From Rana temporaria (Eukaryota; Chordata; Amphibia; Anura; Ranidae), in the NCBI RefSeq assembly GCF_905171775.1, contig NC_053491.1, positions 302,440,373 to 302,504,372 of the forward strand: a DNA stretch of 64,000 nucleotides, written 5' to 3'. Positions 10,341 through 22,199 of the stretch are shown one piece after another (position 1 is the first letter of the stretch; each line of letters begins with the position of its first letter). The notes below the pieces were generated by a model. That model ran no database searches. It saw only the letters and a program-made list of their open reading frames with translations, and was not told where the DNA came from. A program made the position numbers and the translations under genes.

Positions 10341-12289
10341 GAAAAGTGATTGTCACCGGCGCAAAAATAAGTTCTAAATAATACTATATTGACCTGCTGC
10401 AGTGCTGTATAAACCTTCTATGAGGTTTAGGTGAAAAAATTAAAAAGGTGTTGGTACTGCGCTGGTATAATAATGTGATATCAAAAAAAAATTTATTATT
10501 TTTTAGAAAAAAAAAAAAAAAAAAATTTTTTTAGTTTACCCAAAAAAATTTTTTTTTTTTTTCTATTTGACCCCTATAGTGATATAGTGCTAGATCCAGT
10601 ACAGTGATGTACGTGATGGGTCACTATAGAAACAGCTCTTGTGAACATATGTACTAGCGTGATGCTATGTGCATATGCTGTGCCATCAAAAATAAATAAA
10701 TAAATAAATAAATAAATGAATAAATATGGCTACCCCAAATGATGTGCTTATGAAACAATATTCCAAAGTGCTATAAGTGAGTCTATAAACTATTATGAAT
10801 ATACATGCACAAGTGTGCGAACATATAAATAATGAATAATGTTATTAATATATAAAAATAATAATAAGGTGCGTTGGTGCCAAAAATTTGTTTTTCACAA
10901 TTCATGTGCATTCATGCTGCAACACGTCCCCAATTATGGGTAAGCGCCAGTTCACAAATTCCAGTCCAAACAGAAAGTGTTGCTGAGTTTAAATCCTGGT
11001 GCTATATTTCATGCATACAGGGTGCTGTCACTTCTTCCACCCGACAAAGATAAGTGCTACCACCACCAACTGCTGAAATGCAAACTCACCAGACCCCAGC
11101 TGGTAATGTGCCTCAAAAACTTATTCCGTTAAAGTTGGTGAGTCCTCTCAGGATGTTCCTCAATGCAAGAGAGGTGCTTTAAAACCAGCACCTGGTGTCT
11201 TTGGCAGTGTCAGTCTTTTAGACAGCCGCTGACCAGCTTATCGTACGGGTGCGTTCCTGGCTCCTGCTGTACCTGTGGTCTCACTGGTTAAAATTACACT
11301 CCCCCTTGCGCTGTCCACATAGCTTCATACGCGTTTCGCAGTTTTGCGTCTTCAGAAAAGCTCTTTTTCTGAAGACGCAAAACTGCGAAACGCGTATGAA
11401 GCTATGTGGACAGCGCAAGGGGGAGTGTAATTTTAACCAGTGAGACCACAGGTACAGCAGGAGCCAGGAACGCACCCGTACGATAAGCTGGTCAGCGGCT
11501 GTCTAAAAGACTGACACTGCCAAAGACACCAGGTGCTGGTTTTAAAGCACCTCTCTTGCATTGAGGAACATCCTGAGAGGACTCACCAACTTTAACGGAA
11601 TACGTTTTTGAGGCACATTACCAGCTGGGGTCTGGTGAGTTTGCATTTCAGCAGTTGGTGGTGGTAGCACTTATCTTTGTCGGGTGGAAGAAGTGACAGC
11701 ACCCTGTATGCATGAAATATAGCACCAGGATTTAAACTCAGCAACACTTTCTGTTTGGACTGGAATTTGTGAACTGGCGCTTACCCATAATTGGGGACGT
11801 GTTGCAGCATGAATGCACATGAATTGTGAAAAACAAATTTTTGGCACCAACGCACCTTATTATTATTTTTATATATTAATAACATTATTCATTATTTATA
11901 TGTTCGCACACTTGTGCATGTATATTCATAATAGTTTATAGACTCACTTATAGCACTTTGGAATATTGTTTCATAAGCACATCATTTGGGGTAGCCATAT
12001 TTATTCATTTATTTATTTATTTATTTATTTATTTTTGATGGCACAGCATATGCACATAGCATCACGCTAGTACATATGTTCACAAGAGCTGTTTCTATAG
12101 TGACCCATCACGTACATCACTGTACTGGATCTAGCACTATATCACTATAGGGGTCAAATAGAAAAAAAAATAAAAAACATTTTTTTGGGTAAACTAAAAA
12201 ATTTTTTTTTTTTTTTTTTTTTCTAAAAAATAATAATTTTTTTTTTGATATCACATTATTATACCAGCGCAGTACCAACACCTTTTTAA
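10341..12289. mobile_element. Palindromic element P2 with 16-bp target duplication
   Basis: TTGGCTCCTACACCAG occurs at 10325-10340 and 12290-12305. Between them an asymmetric left tail (about 10341-10436, containing CACCGGCGCAAAAATAA) precedes two arms of about 925 bp each that are near-perfect inverted repeats centred near 11362. Because of this, opposite strands encode the same 64-residue meaningless frame. Poly-A/T runs and a TAAA microsatellite occur at mirrored places. Long variable-length duplications fit PLE-type insertion, not DNA transposons. It sits in PLE3. Confidence 0.75.
11330..11394. ncRNA. Paired hammerhead-like motifs at the centre of P2
   Basis: The plus strand at 11369-11394 reads CTGAAGACGCAAAACTGCGA followed by AACGCG, with a CUGAAGA-type box, a GCA/TGC stem and GAAAC. 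The mirror copy at 11330-11355 gives the same on the minus strand. The CUGANGA-like box is closer to canonical than in the other elements. Folding is not computed. Confidence 0.35.
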
Positions 12290-12305
12290 TTGGCTCCTAC
12301 ACCAG

Positions 12306-12432
12306 TCTCCTATTAGGTTTTGGATCTATAGGTTCAGAAACCTCCATAGTTGAAATACCATGGGTTACCATTGGGAGCAATCTTTTTCTGACAATTAAAG
12401 ACCAGTTGGGCTTTATAAGCGTTAATAACTCG

Positions 12433-12497
<65 letters not shown>

Positions 12498-12800
12498 CTC
12501 TGGTCTTTCTTTTTTTTTTTTTATTCTTTATTTTAAAGTTTTTTCATTTTCCATAATAATCCATGAGCATTATCTTGTTATTATTATTGTTATCTCTGGT
12601 CTTTCTCAAGAAGGCTTTTCAAACTGGTGGAGAGAGTGACATACTCGGAGTACCATTAGAGGGAGTAAGTTTGTCTTTGATTTCTCGGATCTCTTGATCC
12701 ATAGTGGACAACCTAGCCTGTTTTCTCTCAACCAGAAAACATTTCTACACTTATTAATGCCAGAAAGCCAGCTTCCAGGCTTATTTACTATAGAGTCTGG
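12306..12800 (-). pseudogene. PLE3 N-terminal region, separated by P2
   Basis: The minus strand near 12670-12740 encodes a lysine/glutamate helix (EIREIKDKL) matching the EIKLIKDKL stretch of the 34.7-45.2 kb PLE. This is the coiled-coil-like region upstream of the RT. A (TA)n tract at about 12438-12493 interrupts it. The left neighbour across the P2 insertion is the rest of PLE3. Confidence 0.6.
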
Positions 12801-12825
12801 AAAGCATATGTTTCATGGTGTGAAT

Positions 12826-13790
12826 TGTGGTGGAAATTTAGAATTTCATATTTATACCAGGGTAACCATTGCAAAGATGGATGTATATTTTTTACTGGAC
12901 TGGTTATATTTTGTCTATGATGACAGGGCCCTGCTTATACTGTATTAATCTCCTGTCTTGGGAACCAGTAAAAGTTTTTAGGTGATAATTAAATAACTTA
13001 AATTGTCCTATAGAGTCGGGCTAGACTATGCGGAAACCACTCGCCAGGGGTCCTATGAATACTAATGTGGCAAATGGTCGAACTAAGCATCAAAGGATTG
13101 TTTGACACACTATAGACGTTGAGACACCAAGGTTTTTAGATTTGAGCATGCTAGGCAAAAAGGCTTGAGATTCAACCAATCGGGACCTAAGATAACTTTG
13201 AACCAATGAATATCTAGGCTTGAGGTTCAACCAATCAGTTTGTAAGGCAACTTTAAACCAATGGTATCATAGGGATTTTGAATCCTGGAAGGGGTGGGGT
13301 TTTACAAAGGTGTGTGTAATCAGAATGCAGCCCCATAGCTCAGTCTATTTTGGTCTGATGATGACCTGACCTACATGGTCTCTCTCTCTCTCTCTGCAGC
13401 CCCATAGCTCAGTCTATTTTGGTCTGATGATGACCTGACCTACATGGTCTCTCTCTCTCTTCTATTTTGCTTTCCTGTAACCCTTATTTTCATACAACTT
13501 GTCCTAATATACCATTGTGTCCATTTTAGCCCTTTTCTTATTTGTATTATTGGTATCTTTTATGTTATAGCAATATTCCTATGTGTATCAGCGGTATCAC
13601 CTTTGTTTTAAAGATGATATAAATTATGTTATGGTTACAAATATCGCATTAATACAAGTTTATTTTCTGTGAAAATAAATGTAATTCTTTTCTCTTTTTC
13701 GCACCGCTATTCTTTGGTTTAATTATTTATATAGACAAAAGGTTTTAATCACTTATTTTAATTAAGTGAGGTATAAATATTTCCGTAACA
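12826..13790 (+). mobile_element. 5' LTR of an endogenous retrovirus
   Basis: It begins TGTGGTGG and ends CGTAACA. The same sequence starts again at 24003 after a purine tract, so the two are read as the 5' and 3' LTRs of one provirus. Several CCAAT boxes (13175-13270) suggest a U3 region, and AATAAA lies near 13674. A tRNA-like primer site follows two bases after the end. Length is 965 bp. The copies diverge modestly by eye, so the provirus is not recent. Confidence 0.6.
13329..13461 (+). repeat. Local tandem duplication in the 5' LTR
   Basis: A unit of roughly 66 bp (GCAGCCCCATAGCTCAGTCT through TACATGG plus a CT run) occurs twice back to back. The 3' LTR has one copy (about 24506-24562), so the duplication arose after insertion or was lost there. 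Confidence 0.8.
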
Positions 13791-13792
13791 GA

Positions 13793-13810
13793 TGGTGCCC
13801 AGGTGTGAGA
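13793..13810 (+). other. Putative primer-binding site
   Basis: TGGTGCCCAGGTGTGAGA starts with TGG two bases after the LTR end, as expected for a retroviral tRNA primer site. The cognate tRNA was not identified. Confidence 0.45.
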
Positions 13811-13974
13811 AAGTTTAAAGTATGGTGAAATATTATTTCTTGTATGGTAGACAGAGCTTGTCCTAACACCAGAAATGCTAAGCAGGTTTTTTTTATTTTT
13901 TTATGTCTTTTGTCTTAAACTGTCTGGAAACCTAACAACAAACTAACAAAAAAAAACTTTTTAGAACTTAAAGG

Positions 13975-14333
13975 GGTTGTAAAGGTAAAAAATTGTTTCC
14001 CTAAATAGCTTTCTTTTACCTTAGTGCAGTCCTCCTTCACTTACCTCATCCTTCGATTTTGCTTTTAAATGTCCTTATTTCTTCTGAGAAATCCTCACTT
14101 CCTGTTCTTCTGTCTGTAACTAAACACAGTAATGCAACACTTTTTCCCTGGTGTGGAGAAAGGCTCTTGAGGGGGTGAGCAGGAGGGTCAGGACGCTATC
14201 TACTTTGCAGATAGAGAAAGGAGCTGTGTGTTAGTGGGCGTCCTGACACTCCTGCTCCCCCCTCCCCCTCAAGAGGCTTTCTCCACAACAGGGAGAAAGT
14301 GTTGCATTACTGTGTAGTTACAGACAGAAGTAA
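13975..14333. repeat. MITE with fold-back core, right end missing
   Basis: The left end AAAGGGGTTGTAAAGGTAAA is followed by a fold-back: TAATGCAACACTTTTTCCCT near 14132 pairs with AGGGAGAAAGTGTTGCATTA near 14291. The matching right terminus is absent; a different repeat begins at 14335. Confidence 0.5.
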
Positions 14334-14334
14334 T

Positions 14335-15012
14335 ACAAAGTATTCAGCGCTGGAAACATAAATTAATTAATTAACCTAATATATATGCAAGCCAGCACTA
14401 AGGACAAATTCATAAACAATTCCCAATTGGACTTTATGGTATAAACAGTGCAGCGCAACAGTGAAAAATCAAACTAAATAAATACATAACTGATTACAAG
14501 TTTATGAGAGAACATGTGAAAAAGAAATAAAACGTGTCCATGTGAAAAAAAGTCTATATAATGATATATCCAAAGATCCAACTCAAAAGAATCCAAATAG
14601 AGTGTAAGTGAAGAGATGACACCATAGAATATCCACCACCAGTGCAGGATGGCCTCTCACCTTACAGCTTCGACCCTTGCGGGTCACAAAGCATATCAGT
14701 TTAAACCAAGGATCAGATTGGAACCTTCATAGAAAACGAATGGCTGAAGATGGCACCACGGATCCAAACCAGATTACCTCTTCAGCCGTGCGTGCCTGAA
14801 TGCATTATAACCGTTGTAAAATATATGCAATATTGGGAATCGCTGGAATGGAAAAGGTATTTTAAAAGAGGTAAAAAGCTGCTGGGAGTACAGGGATGGT
14901 AGAATCCATGAACAGAACGAATGAGGTGAATATTTTTAATAGGGACAAGCAGGGACAGCCATGAACAGTAGTGACAGTGATGAACAGGGGGACGAGGAGG
15001 AACCTTACAAAA
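14335..15012. repeat. PLE-derived non-coding fragment (low certainty)
   Basis: It starts with a CAGCGCTGGAAACATAAATT tail-like stretch and contains AAATTCATAAACAATTCCCA, close to AAATTCATAAACAATCTCCC in the PLE at 34797. No coding region. It may be a further non-autonomous PLE relative. Confidence 0.35.
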
Positions 15013-16193
15013 CAGATGTTATGGGTTTAAGAAATATAGGTTATGATAGAAAACGTGCTGAGTGATCTGTGTGATGTCTAGAGGTCATCTTTGACCTAGC
15101 TAAATGTGTATATGTTGTGACGTGTGTTCTTAGCTGCTGACAGCCCAAATGACCCCCCCTTCTTTCCAACCAGATCTGTAAGAATGTAAAACAGATTGTA
15201 TTGACATGCAAATGACCTGAGCCAAGATAATCATCTGTAATAGTGAATAGTGAAAGGTGTGTAGCCCTGTTGTGATTTTCAGCCATTTAAGAGGATGTAG
15301 ATATATATATATATATATTGCAGCAGGTGGAGCCAGAGAGCACAGATTTGGAGAACTGCATTTCCCAGGAGGCTGTGAGACAGGAAGTTCCGGGAGACAG
15401 GGGAGTCAGGAGGAAGTAGTGAGGAGAGGGAGTCTGGAACAGTGACCCAGGGAAGACAGATCTGCATCACAGGGTGATTTAAGACGGCTTGTGTCAGAGC
15501 TGTGTGTTTGCCACTGAGACACAGGCTCTATGCAATAGTTCTTGGAGAGACTGATGTTCGTCTACTGAAACAAAGAGAGACTGTGTTTTGAGTGATCGAA
15601 CTGAGGCCTGGTCGCAGGGCCGATCCAGCCACTGGAGTAATCCAGCCTGCCCAACTGAGTGAGTGGAGCTGACGGAGGTTATTGCCAGATTCCCCAGACG
15701 GCCCCTAGACGATCTGAGATGTCCTGCCGGAGGCTTTAAAAGACTGCATCCATTTCACAGACGTCGGTCTGAGGAGAGAGGGACATTCGCTTCCGCAGAC
15801 AATCATCCTCCTTTCCCAAAGAGACACTGGAAGTGGTGAGCGGCCTTTGGCCATTGCAACAAGTGTACTTCCTACACCAGGGCCCCAACGTTGGCTAGCC
15901 TAGGACAGTACTACTGGCCAGTAGTTTAGGGTGGGGTAGATACCGCTAAGTATATATATATATATTACTGTTCATTGCATTCAATCTAAACGTATTATCT
16001 CATCCTGTTATTAGTTGTACCATATTAGAGTGGGGAGACGTTAAGGGCTTTTGCTCTATCCCACAGTTATTAAATCTGTTATAAAGCTTCACAAGGTGTG
16101 CTGGTGTGCTGTGGATTCATTGTTTGTGGTGTGTCACAGAGGTGAGACAGAAGACCCGATAATTCAGCGGCTCCTACGGGGGTGAGCGCTACA
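15013..16193. repeat. LTR-like region, unassigned
   Basis: It begins TGTTATGGG and ends GCGCTACA, with a TA-rich element near 15302 and GA-rich leader-like sequence (15340-15440). This is the general look of an LTR, but no matching target duplication or second copy is seen. Short frames here look accidental. Confidence 0.3.
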
Positions 16194-16666
16194 GGTGCCT
16201 TTACTAAAATGTGTTTGTTTTTACAGAGAGAGTTCTGCGAGAGGTTGTGATGAAGTATTATGATTGCTTGATAAATGGTACTGTAAAAAGGTTTATTACG
16301 AGTTGCTAAATAAAAAAAAAATTTTTTGGGGGGGAATTATTGGTATATCATAAAACACAAAATCCACATGGTATTAATACGTATTAAGTAATACATATTA
16401 ACCACTTAAGACCCGGACCTTTAGGCAGCTAAAGGACCCGGCCAGTTTTTGCGATTCTGCACTGCGTCGCTTTAACTGACAATTGCACGGTCCTGCGACG
16501 TGGCTCACAAACAAAATTGGCGTCCTTTTTTTCCAACAAATAGAGCTTTCTTTTGGTGGTATTTGATCACCTCTGCGGTTATTATTTTTTGCGCTATAAA
16601 CAAAAATAGAGCCACAATTTTGAAAAAAAATGCTATATTTTTTACTTTTTTGCTATAATAAACATC

Positions 16667-17379
16667 CAAAGTATCAAACAATCTATGAACTAAAGTTCAA
16701 ATGATAAAACAGCGCTGAGAACTGGTGAATTCCAGCTCCATATAAAATTATTAAAAAGAGGCAAATGAGGTGATGTGATAGGCGATCCTAAAATGGGTAT
16801 TAGTGCACCCTACACCAATTAAAAGATTCAGGCCTGGGAAACACAGATGGTGCTGATCTATGAGAGAGAGCAAAGAGTGCTTTTTTTGTCTTATATGTAC
16901 CTCTACTGAGAATAATCCTGACAGTACCTGGAGGAATATGGATGGTGTGATTTAGGAGGAAAACAGCTGTTTTTCTTGCCTGTGGTAAGCCTGCACCCCT
17001 GAGGGGGGAGTAATCCACTTTTTGGTGAATCTTTTAATCGGTGTAGGGTGCACTAATACCCATTTTAGGATCGCCTATCACATCACCTCATTCGCCTCTT
17101 TTTAATAATTTTATATGGAGCTGGAATTCACCAGTTCTCAGCGCTGTTTTATCATTTGAACTTCAGTTCATAGATTGTTTGATACTTTGTTATATTCTTT
17201 TAAATGGGCTCATTCCATTTATTTTAAATACCGGTAGCTGCTTTTAGGTTAATACCATTTACAGTTTATTGGTATTTCCTTTATATTTCCTGATTAGTAT
17301 ACACCATTTTATCTATACTTGGGAATAGTTGATACATTGTTCCCTGGCACCGGAAGTGCATTTATGCACCTTTTTCTAT
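16667..17379. mobile_element. Palindromic element P6
   Basis: Arms of about 155 bp (16667-16822 and about 17026-17187) are inverted repeats around a 200-bp spacer. A right-hand tail (to 17379) contains GGCACCGGAAGTGCATTTAT, resembling the CACCGGCGCAAAAATAA tail of P2 in reverse. ATAATAAACATC (16655-16666) and ATAATAAATATC (17380-17391) form a 12-bp target duplication with one mismatch, and E2 supplies the empty-site sequence near 61222. Confidence 0.6.
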
Positions 17380-18033
17380 ATAATAAATATCTCCCAAAAA
17401 TATATAAAAAATAATATTTTTTTCCTCAGTTTAGGCCGATACGTATTCTTCTACCTATTTTTGGTAAAAAAAATCGCAATAAGCGTTTATCGGTTGGTTT
17501 GCGCAAAATTTATAGCGTTTACAAAATCGGGGATAGTTTTATTGCATTTTTATAAAAAAAAAAAATGTTTTACTACTAATTATGGCGGACACTTCGGCCA
17601 CTTTTGACACAATTTTTGGGACCATTGTCATTTTCACAGCAAACCACATGGGGCGCTGAAGGAGTTATGTTTCACCTAGTGTGTGTTTACAACTGTAGGG
17701 GGGTGTGGCTGTAGGTCTGACGTCATTGATTGTGTCTCCCTATAAAAGGGATCACACGATCGATGCAGCCGCCACAGTGAAGCACGGGGAAGCCGTGTTT
17801 ACATACGGCTCTCCCCGTTCTTCAGCTCCGGGGAGCGATCGCGAGGGGGTGGCTAGAAACGAATAGCCGCTCCCTCATCCCGGATCGCTCCCAGACGATT
17901 TCCGACCGCAGCATGTACCGGGGGGGGGTCCTGATCGGACCCCCGACCCGCGGAAAGGCAGGGACGTACGGGTACGCCCATCTGCCTGTACGTGCCATTC
18001 TGTGGACGTATATGTACATGCGGCGGTCTTTAA

Positions 18034-18486
18034 AGGGTCACTAAAGGAAAACAATTTTTTTGCTGAAATAACTGTTTACAGGGTATAGAGACATAAAAGT
18101 TAACTGATTCCTTTTAAAAATGATTAAAAATAGATTAAATTCAATCATATAATGTGCCTACAGTTTCACTTTTGTTTTTAAACTGGTTTCATGTTTCTGT
18201 GAAGTAAAGAGACCCACAGAACAAAAACAAACAAATCCAGGGCAGTGTTTTGTTTTTAAAATGAAATTGGTTCTGTTAAGTTTTAGACACACAGTAATGA
18301 CAGCTAAGACCATCGTGAAAAGCTCCCAATATGATGGTTATAAGGAAATAGACAACCAGGAAGTGTGGAGATCAGAGCAGTTTTACAGCAACATCAAAGC
18401 AAAAACGAGCAATGAGGACATGAAACCAGTACTGCAGTAAGGTAAAGGAAGCTATTTAGCTAAAAAAAAATTCCTTTAGTGATCCT
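18034..18486. mobile_element. TTAA MITE inside E1
   Basis: Ends AGGGTCACTAAAGGAA and TTCCTTTAGTGATCCT are inverted repeats flanked by TTAA (18030-18033 and 18487-18490). Removing it rejoins the E1 right end. No coding capacity. Confidence 0.75.
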
Positions 18487-18498
18487 TTAAGCGGTTAA

Positions 18499-19079
18499 TG
18501 TAATGTATATTTGTGTTTCATATGCTAATGTCTTGTTACAGGTATATAACCATTGTTTTTTGTTTCCAGGTGAAAAATTGAATGTTTATTACTAACTTTT
18601 ATTGGTGTTTTATCCCTCAGATTCGATAATTGGGTTTTCTGGCTTTCAGAACAAGAGGAAATCACCTAGGAGACTGGCACCTATGCATAATAAGGTGTCT
18701 GTTGGCCAGACTAGAGGGTACCAGGTGACACATCAATGAGGTGAAAACTTCCTCATAGAGGCGGGGTCTCAAGCTTAGCAGTCCTATAGAGAAGCTATAC
18801 TGAACTGCTGAGAGATACACCTAGTTGATGTCTCATCTGAGAGGTTGAATCCCTGCATGGGTAATGCCAGTAACTACATACAGGAACATGCCCTGTTAAA
18901 TAAAGGGAATAAACGCTGGCGACCAGGGTACAGTATGCCTTTATCACATGGCACTTCAGCATCTCACAGTGGTTGATAAAAACCTATTACCCTGTATGTG
19001 CTGAGTATACACTGAACCAAGTGACCAGTGGCTTGATCCCAGAGATGTGCGGACATAGAATGAGGTTCACGAAGGATGC
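18499..19079 (+). other. Unassigned internal retroviral sequence
   Basis: No frame longer than chance is recognisable. It lies between the E1 insertion and the env-like remains and is presumed to belong to the provirus. gag and pol domains were looked for in 13.8-19.0 kb and not seen. Confidence 0.3.
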
Positions 19080-21840
19080 TTATTTCTGAGGAGTAACCTA
19101 AAAGAAGTGGGATGTATTCAGTACTATAATGGGGGGGAATAGGAGCTGGGATGGGTGTTGGTAATGGAGTGGATGGCGGTCTCCTGAGGAACAAACTCAC
19201 AGCCATGGCTTCAGACAATAAGCACGGCTTTGTTGCTCAGAGAGATTGGTGGCATTTTTGATGATAACATTCAACAAAGTTACATAAATACCCAGTTTAT
19301 CGTGGCTCAAGATTTTGTCAACCACGTTAAGAGGGTGGTAGAGAGTGTGATATGGTATAGGACAAAAATATGTAATTGGATCTGCGTACATGGAGGGGCA
19401 GGCGGAGTTATCAACCAGTATCAAGCTAATTGTACAGATCTCTGTATGAAGGGCAGTAGCCTGAGGAGTTAGCATCACCGCTCAGTAAGACTTTGCCAAA
19501 ACTCGTTGCGTACACTAATCTAAAGTGGTGGTTGAATGCCTGGATGGGATGTACTAGTTTGGATTGTGAAAGGTGATGTGCTGTATGATCCCATATACGG
19601 AAGTGCAGACTTGGTCTGTAGATTTGGTGGCATCAATGGGCTTACTGACTGGGGATTTTATCTTGTTGCATTTGTGGCTAAGTGCCCCACATGTGATCAG
19701 AGGGTACGGAAGCTGGGGGAAGGTTGATATTTCCCTCTGTCAGAAGCGTGACCATGATGTCTTTTGCATTCCAGGTCATTACACGTTGCTAAACGAGAAA
19801 TGTTGGGAAGGTATTTCTGGATGGGGAGATCATTGCTGGGAAGGAAGTACCTAGGTATTGTTTGGTTGTGAGTGGTTGTACCGGCGCAAATAAATATTAA
19901 ATATTACGTGTTAGTATAAAATAAAATTATTTGGTCTGCTGCAGTTGTGGTGTACTCCACCAGGTGGTGCAGTTGTGCAAAATATTAAAGTGTATTCGTA
20001 CAGTTTGTACTCCTGCGCTGACCTTAAAATATAAATGAATATGTATATATCCGTGACATTCATACACCAGCTCTTGTGAATCGTTATCTCTAAATCTGTG
20101 ATACATTCACATATATAGAAACAAAATGTAAAAATTATATAAAACACAAAATATATGAACCCCTTCTCCCCTGCAAACTCTTAAGCGCGTCTGCGCTATT
20201 AATCAATAATAAAAAAAAAAAAATACGGAACTATAAATACACTAAATAGTCCAGTGCAATCGTGCATTAATACAATGTCCTCAAAAAGCGTGCCTCCAGT
20301 AAGTGCAGGAAATTGTGCCTTGCTGCAAAAAAAAATTGTGACTTTGCCACCTTATAGTGTCACCACCACCTCCTATTTCGCTATGCTCTCACCAGATTCA
20401 AAAAGGTAAACTGCATACAATCATATGGTGTGCGGTTTCCTCTTCTGGTTCCCGAATCTCTGCGCTCCAACTCTCTATGGGTTCTCTTATACTCCCAAGA
20501 AGGAAAAAGGCCCATATGGTGTAGTACGTTTTAACAAGTTTTATTCATGAAACATTAAAAACGAATTTTACACTCACATGTTCCTGTGCCCAAGCCGGCA
20601 CTAGCCTGTCCAGCGTGACAGCGTGCGTTCCAAGCCTTAACCGTGGTGCGTTCCTGTGCGGTATCGTTCCAGCGGTCAAGGATCGTGTGGCGTGAAAAAA
20701 GATGTGTGGTACCCCCGCGCCTCAGAGGCGCGGGGGTACCACACATCTTTTTTCACGCACAATGTTTCATGAATAAAACTTGTTAAAACGTACTACACCA
20801 TATGGGCCTTTTTTCTTCTTGGGAGTATAAGAGAACCCATAGAGAGTTGGAGCGCAGAGATTCGGGAACCAGAAGAGGAAACCGCACACCATATGATTAT
20901 ATGCAGTTTACCTTTTTGAATCTGGTGAGAGCCTAGCGCAATAGGAGGTGGTGGTGACACTATAAGGTGGCAAAGTCACAAATTTTTTTCTGCAGCAAGG
21001 CACAAATTCCTGCACTTACTGGAGGCACGCTTTTTGAGGACATTGTATTAATGCACGATTGCACTGGACTATTTAGTGTATTTATAGTTCCGTATTTTTA
21101 TTTTTTTATTATTGATTAATAGCGCAGACGCGCTTAAGAGTTTGCAGGGAAGAAGGGGTTCATATATTTAGTGTTTTATATAATTTTTACATTTTGTTTC
21201 TATATATGTGAATGTATCACAGATTTAGAGATAACGATTCACAAGAGCTGGTGTATGAATGTCACGGATATATACATATTCATTTATATTTTAAGGTCAG
21301 CGCAGGAGTACAAACTGTACGAATACACTTTAATATTTAGTACCTAGGTATTATTTAGGACAGTTTGTTTCTTGGTCCTAGAGGATACCGATGTGGTGTT
21401 TCTTGAACCTAACAGTAGGTAGTGGTGCATGATATACCCTGGGCATGGTCACGGAAATCCAGTCACAAGGAAGGAGTTTTGTGGGTTTTGTCATTGTTTC
21501 AATTGTATATGTGTTGTTAGACTCAATACCGGATTCCGGGGTACTGGTGCTGGTATCACATGTCTAATGATGCACTGTTTTCAGCATCAGGTTGAATTGT
21601 ACTCAGCAGAGTACACTACCTCGGGGAGTCTATTGTGCCTATTCTCTTGTCCTTGGGATGGACATAGAAGGAACCCCGGGTTGCACCCCGATAACCCCTG
21701 AAGAAAGGTTTGCTATAAAACCTGACATCCTCTTAGACTTACCGAAACTTCCGTTGGGATTCGAGTTAAAAGTTGGGTGGTTAAACTTTGGGAAACAGGA
21801 TTTAAATGGTGCAAACAGTTTGTGCAAGGCGTGAATAGAA
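19080..21840 (+). pseudogene. env: Decayed env-like region of the endogenous retrovirus, split by P3
   Basis: Near 19095-19210 the plus strand encodes a basic pair followed by a glycine-rich hydrophobic stretch, like a surface/transmembrane cleavage site and fusion peptide. A helical, cysteine-containing segment follows (19230-19472). Further cysteine-rich frames follow at 19536-19854 and, after P3, at 21429-21834. Several stops and frameshifts break it. Position upstream of a purine tract and 3' LTR fits env. The viral family (epsilon-like, foamy-like or other) cannot be decided. Minus-strand frames of similar length overlap it, so the call is tentative. Confidence 0.35.
19860..21338. mobile_element. 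Palindromic element P3 with 14-bp target duplication
   Basis: AGTACCTAGGTATT lies at 19846-19859 and again at 21339-21352. An asymmetric left tail (to about 19985, with GTACCGGCGCAAATAAATAT) precedes arms of about 680 bp each that invert around 20723, where GTACCCCCGCGCCTC meets its complement. The tail resembles that of P2. No coding sequence. It disrupts the env-like region. Confidence 0.75.
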
Positions 21841-22199
21841 AGGCCCTTCTCTAGGGGTTTATAATCTAAGGGGAGGGGGTGGAACAAAATAATAGCTGCT
21901 GTGAATTATCTGATATGGAGCTGGCTGAGAACATTTTAGTTGGAGGTGGGGTAGGCTTCCCGGAATAAAAGTTTTTAAGGACACCTAGGTGTGGAAAGGG
22001 TAGGGCCTGGCTGGACATAATGGGGGTGGGGAGTTCGGGAGGTTCTGGAGCAGTCCTGAGGTTGAGCATGGGAGGCTGAGGCTGTTGGATTGCTTGAGTC
22101 CAGGAATTATGGTCTACCCTGTGCTATGTTGATCAGGTGTCCATGCTAAGGCTGGTATCAACAGGTCACTGTTGCAAGACCGAGGTAGCGTATGGTGTG

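Larger units (their letters stand above)
16402..18494. mobile_element. TTAA-flanked MITE E1, split by two later insertions
   Basis: Ends CCACTTAAGACCCGGACC and GCGGTC...AAGCGG sit between TTAA motifs at 16398-16401 and 18495-18498. The interior matches E2 at 60974-61904, for example GACAATTGCACGG. Relative to E2, it is interrupted by P6 (16667-17379) and by another TTAA MITE (18034-18486). piggyBac-like by its target site; no transposase. Confidence 0.7.

Noticed and set aside
11249..11475. Two 64-codon frames on opposite strands with nearly identical proteins
   Set aside because: They are the two arms of palindrome P2 read in mirror; no homology or codon signal.
13361..13440. CTGATGATGACC in the LTR as a hammerhead core
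   Set aside because: CTGATGA is present twice, but no GAAAC box or closing stem follows at a suitable distance.
18964..19478. Minus-strand frames opposite the env-like region
   Set aside because: They lack a recognisable motif; orientation of the LTRs, primer site and purine tract favours the plus strand, though this remains uncertain.
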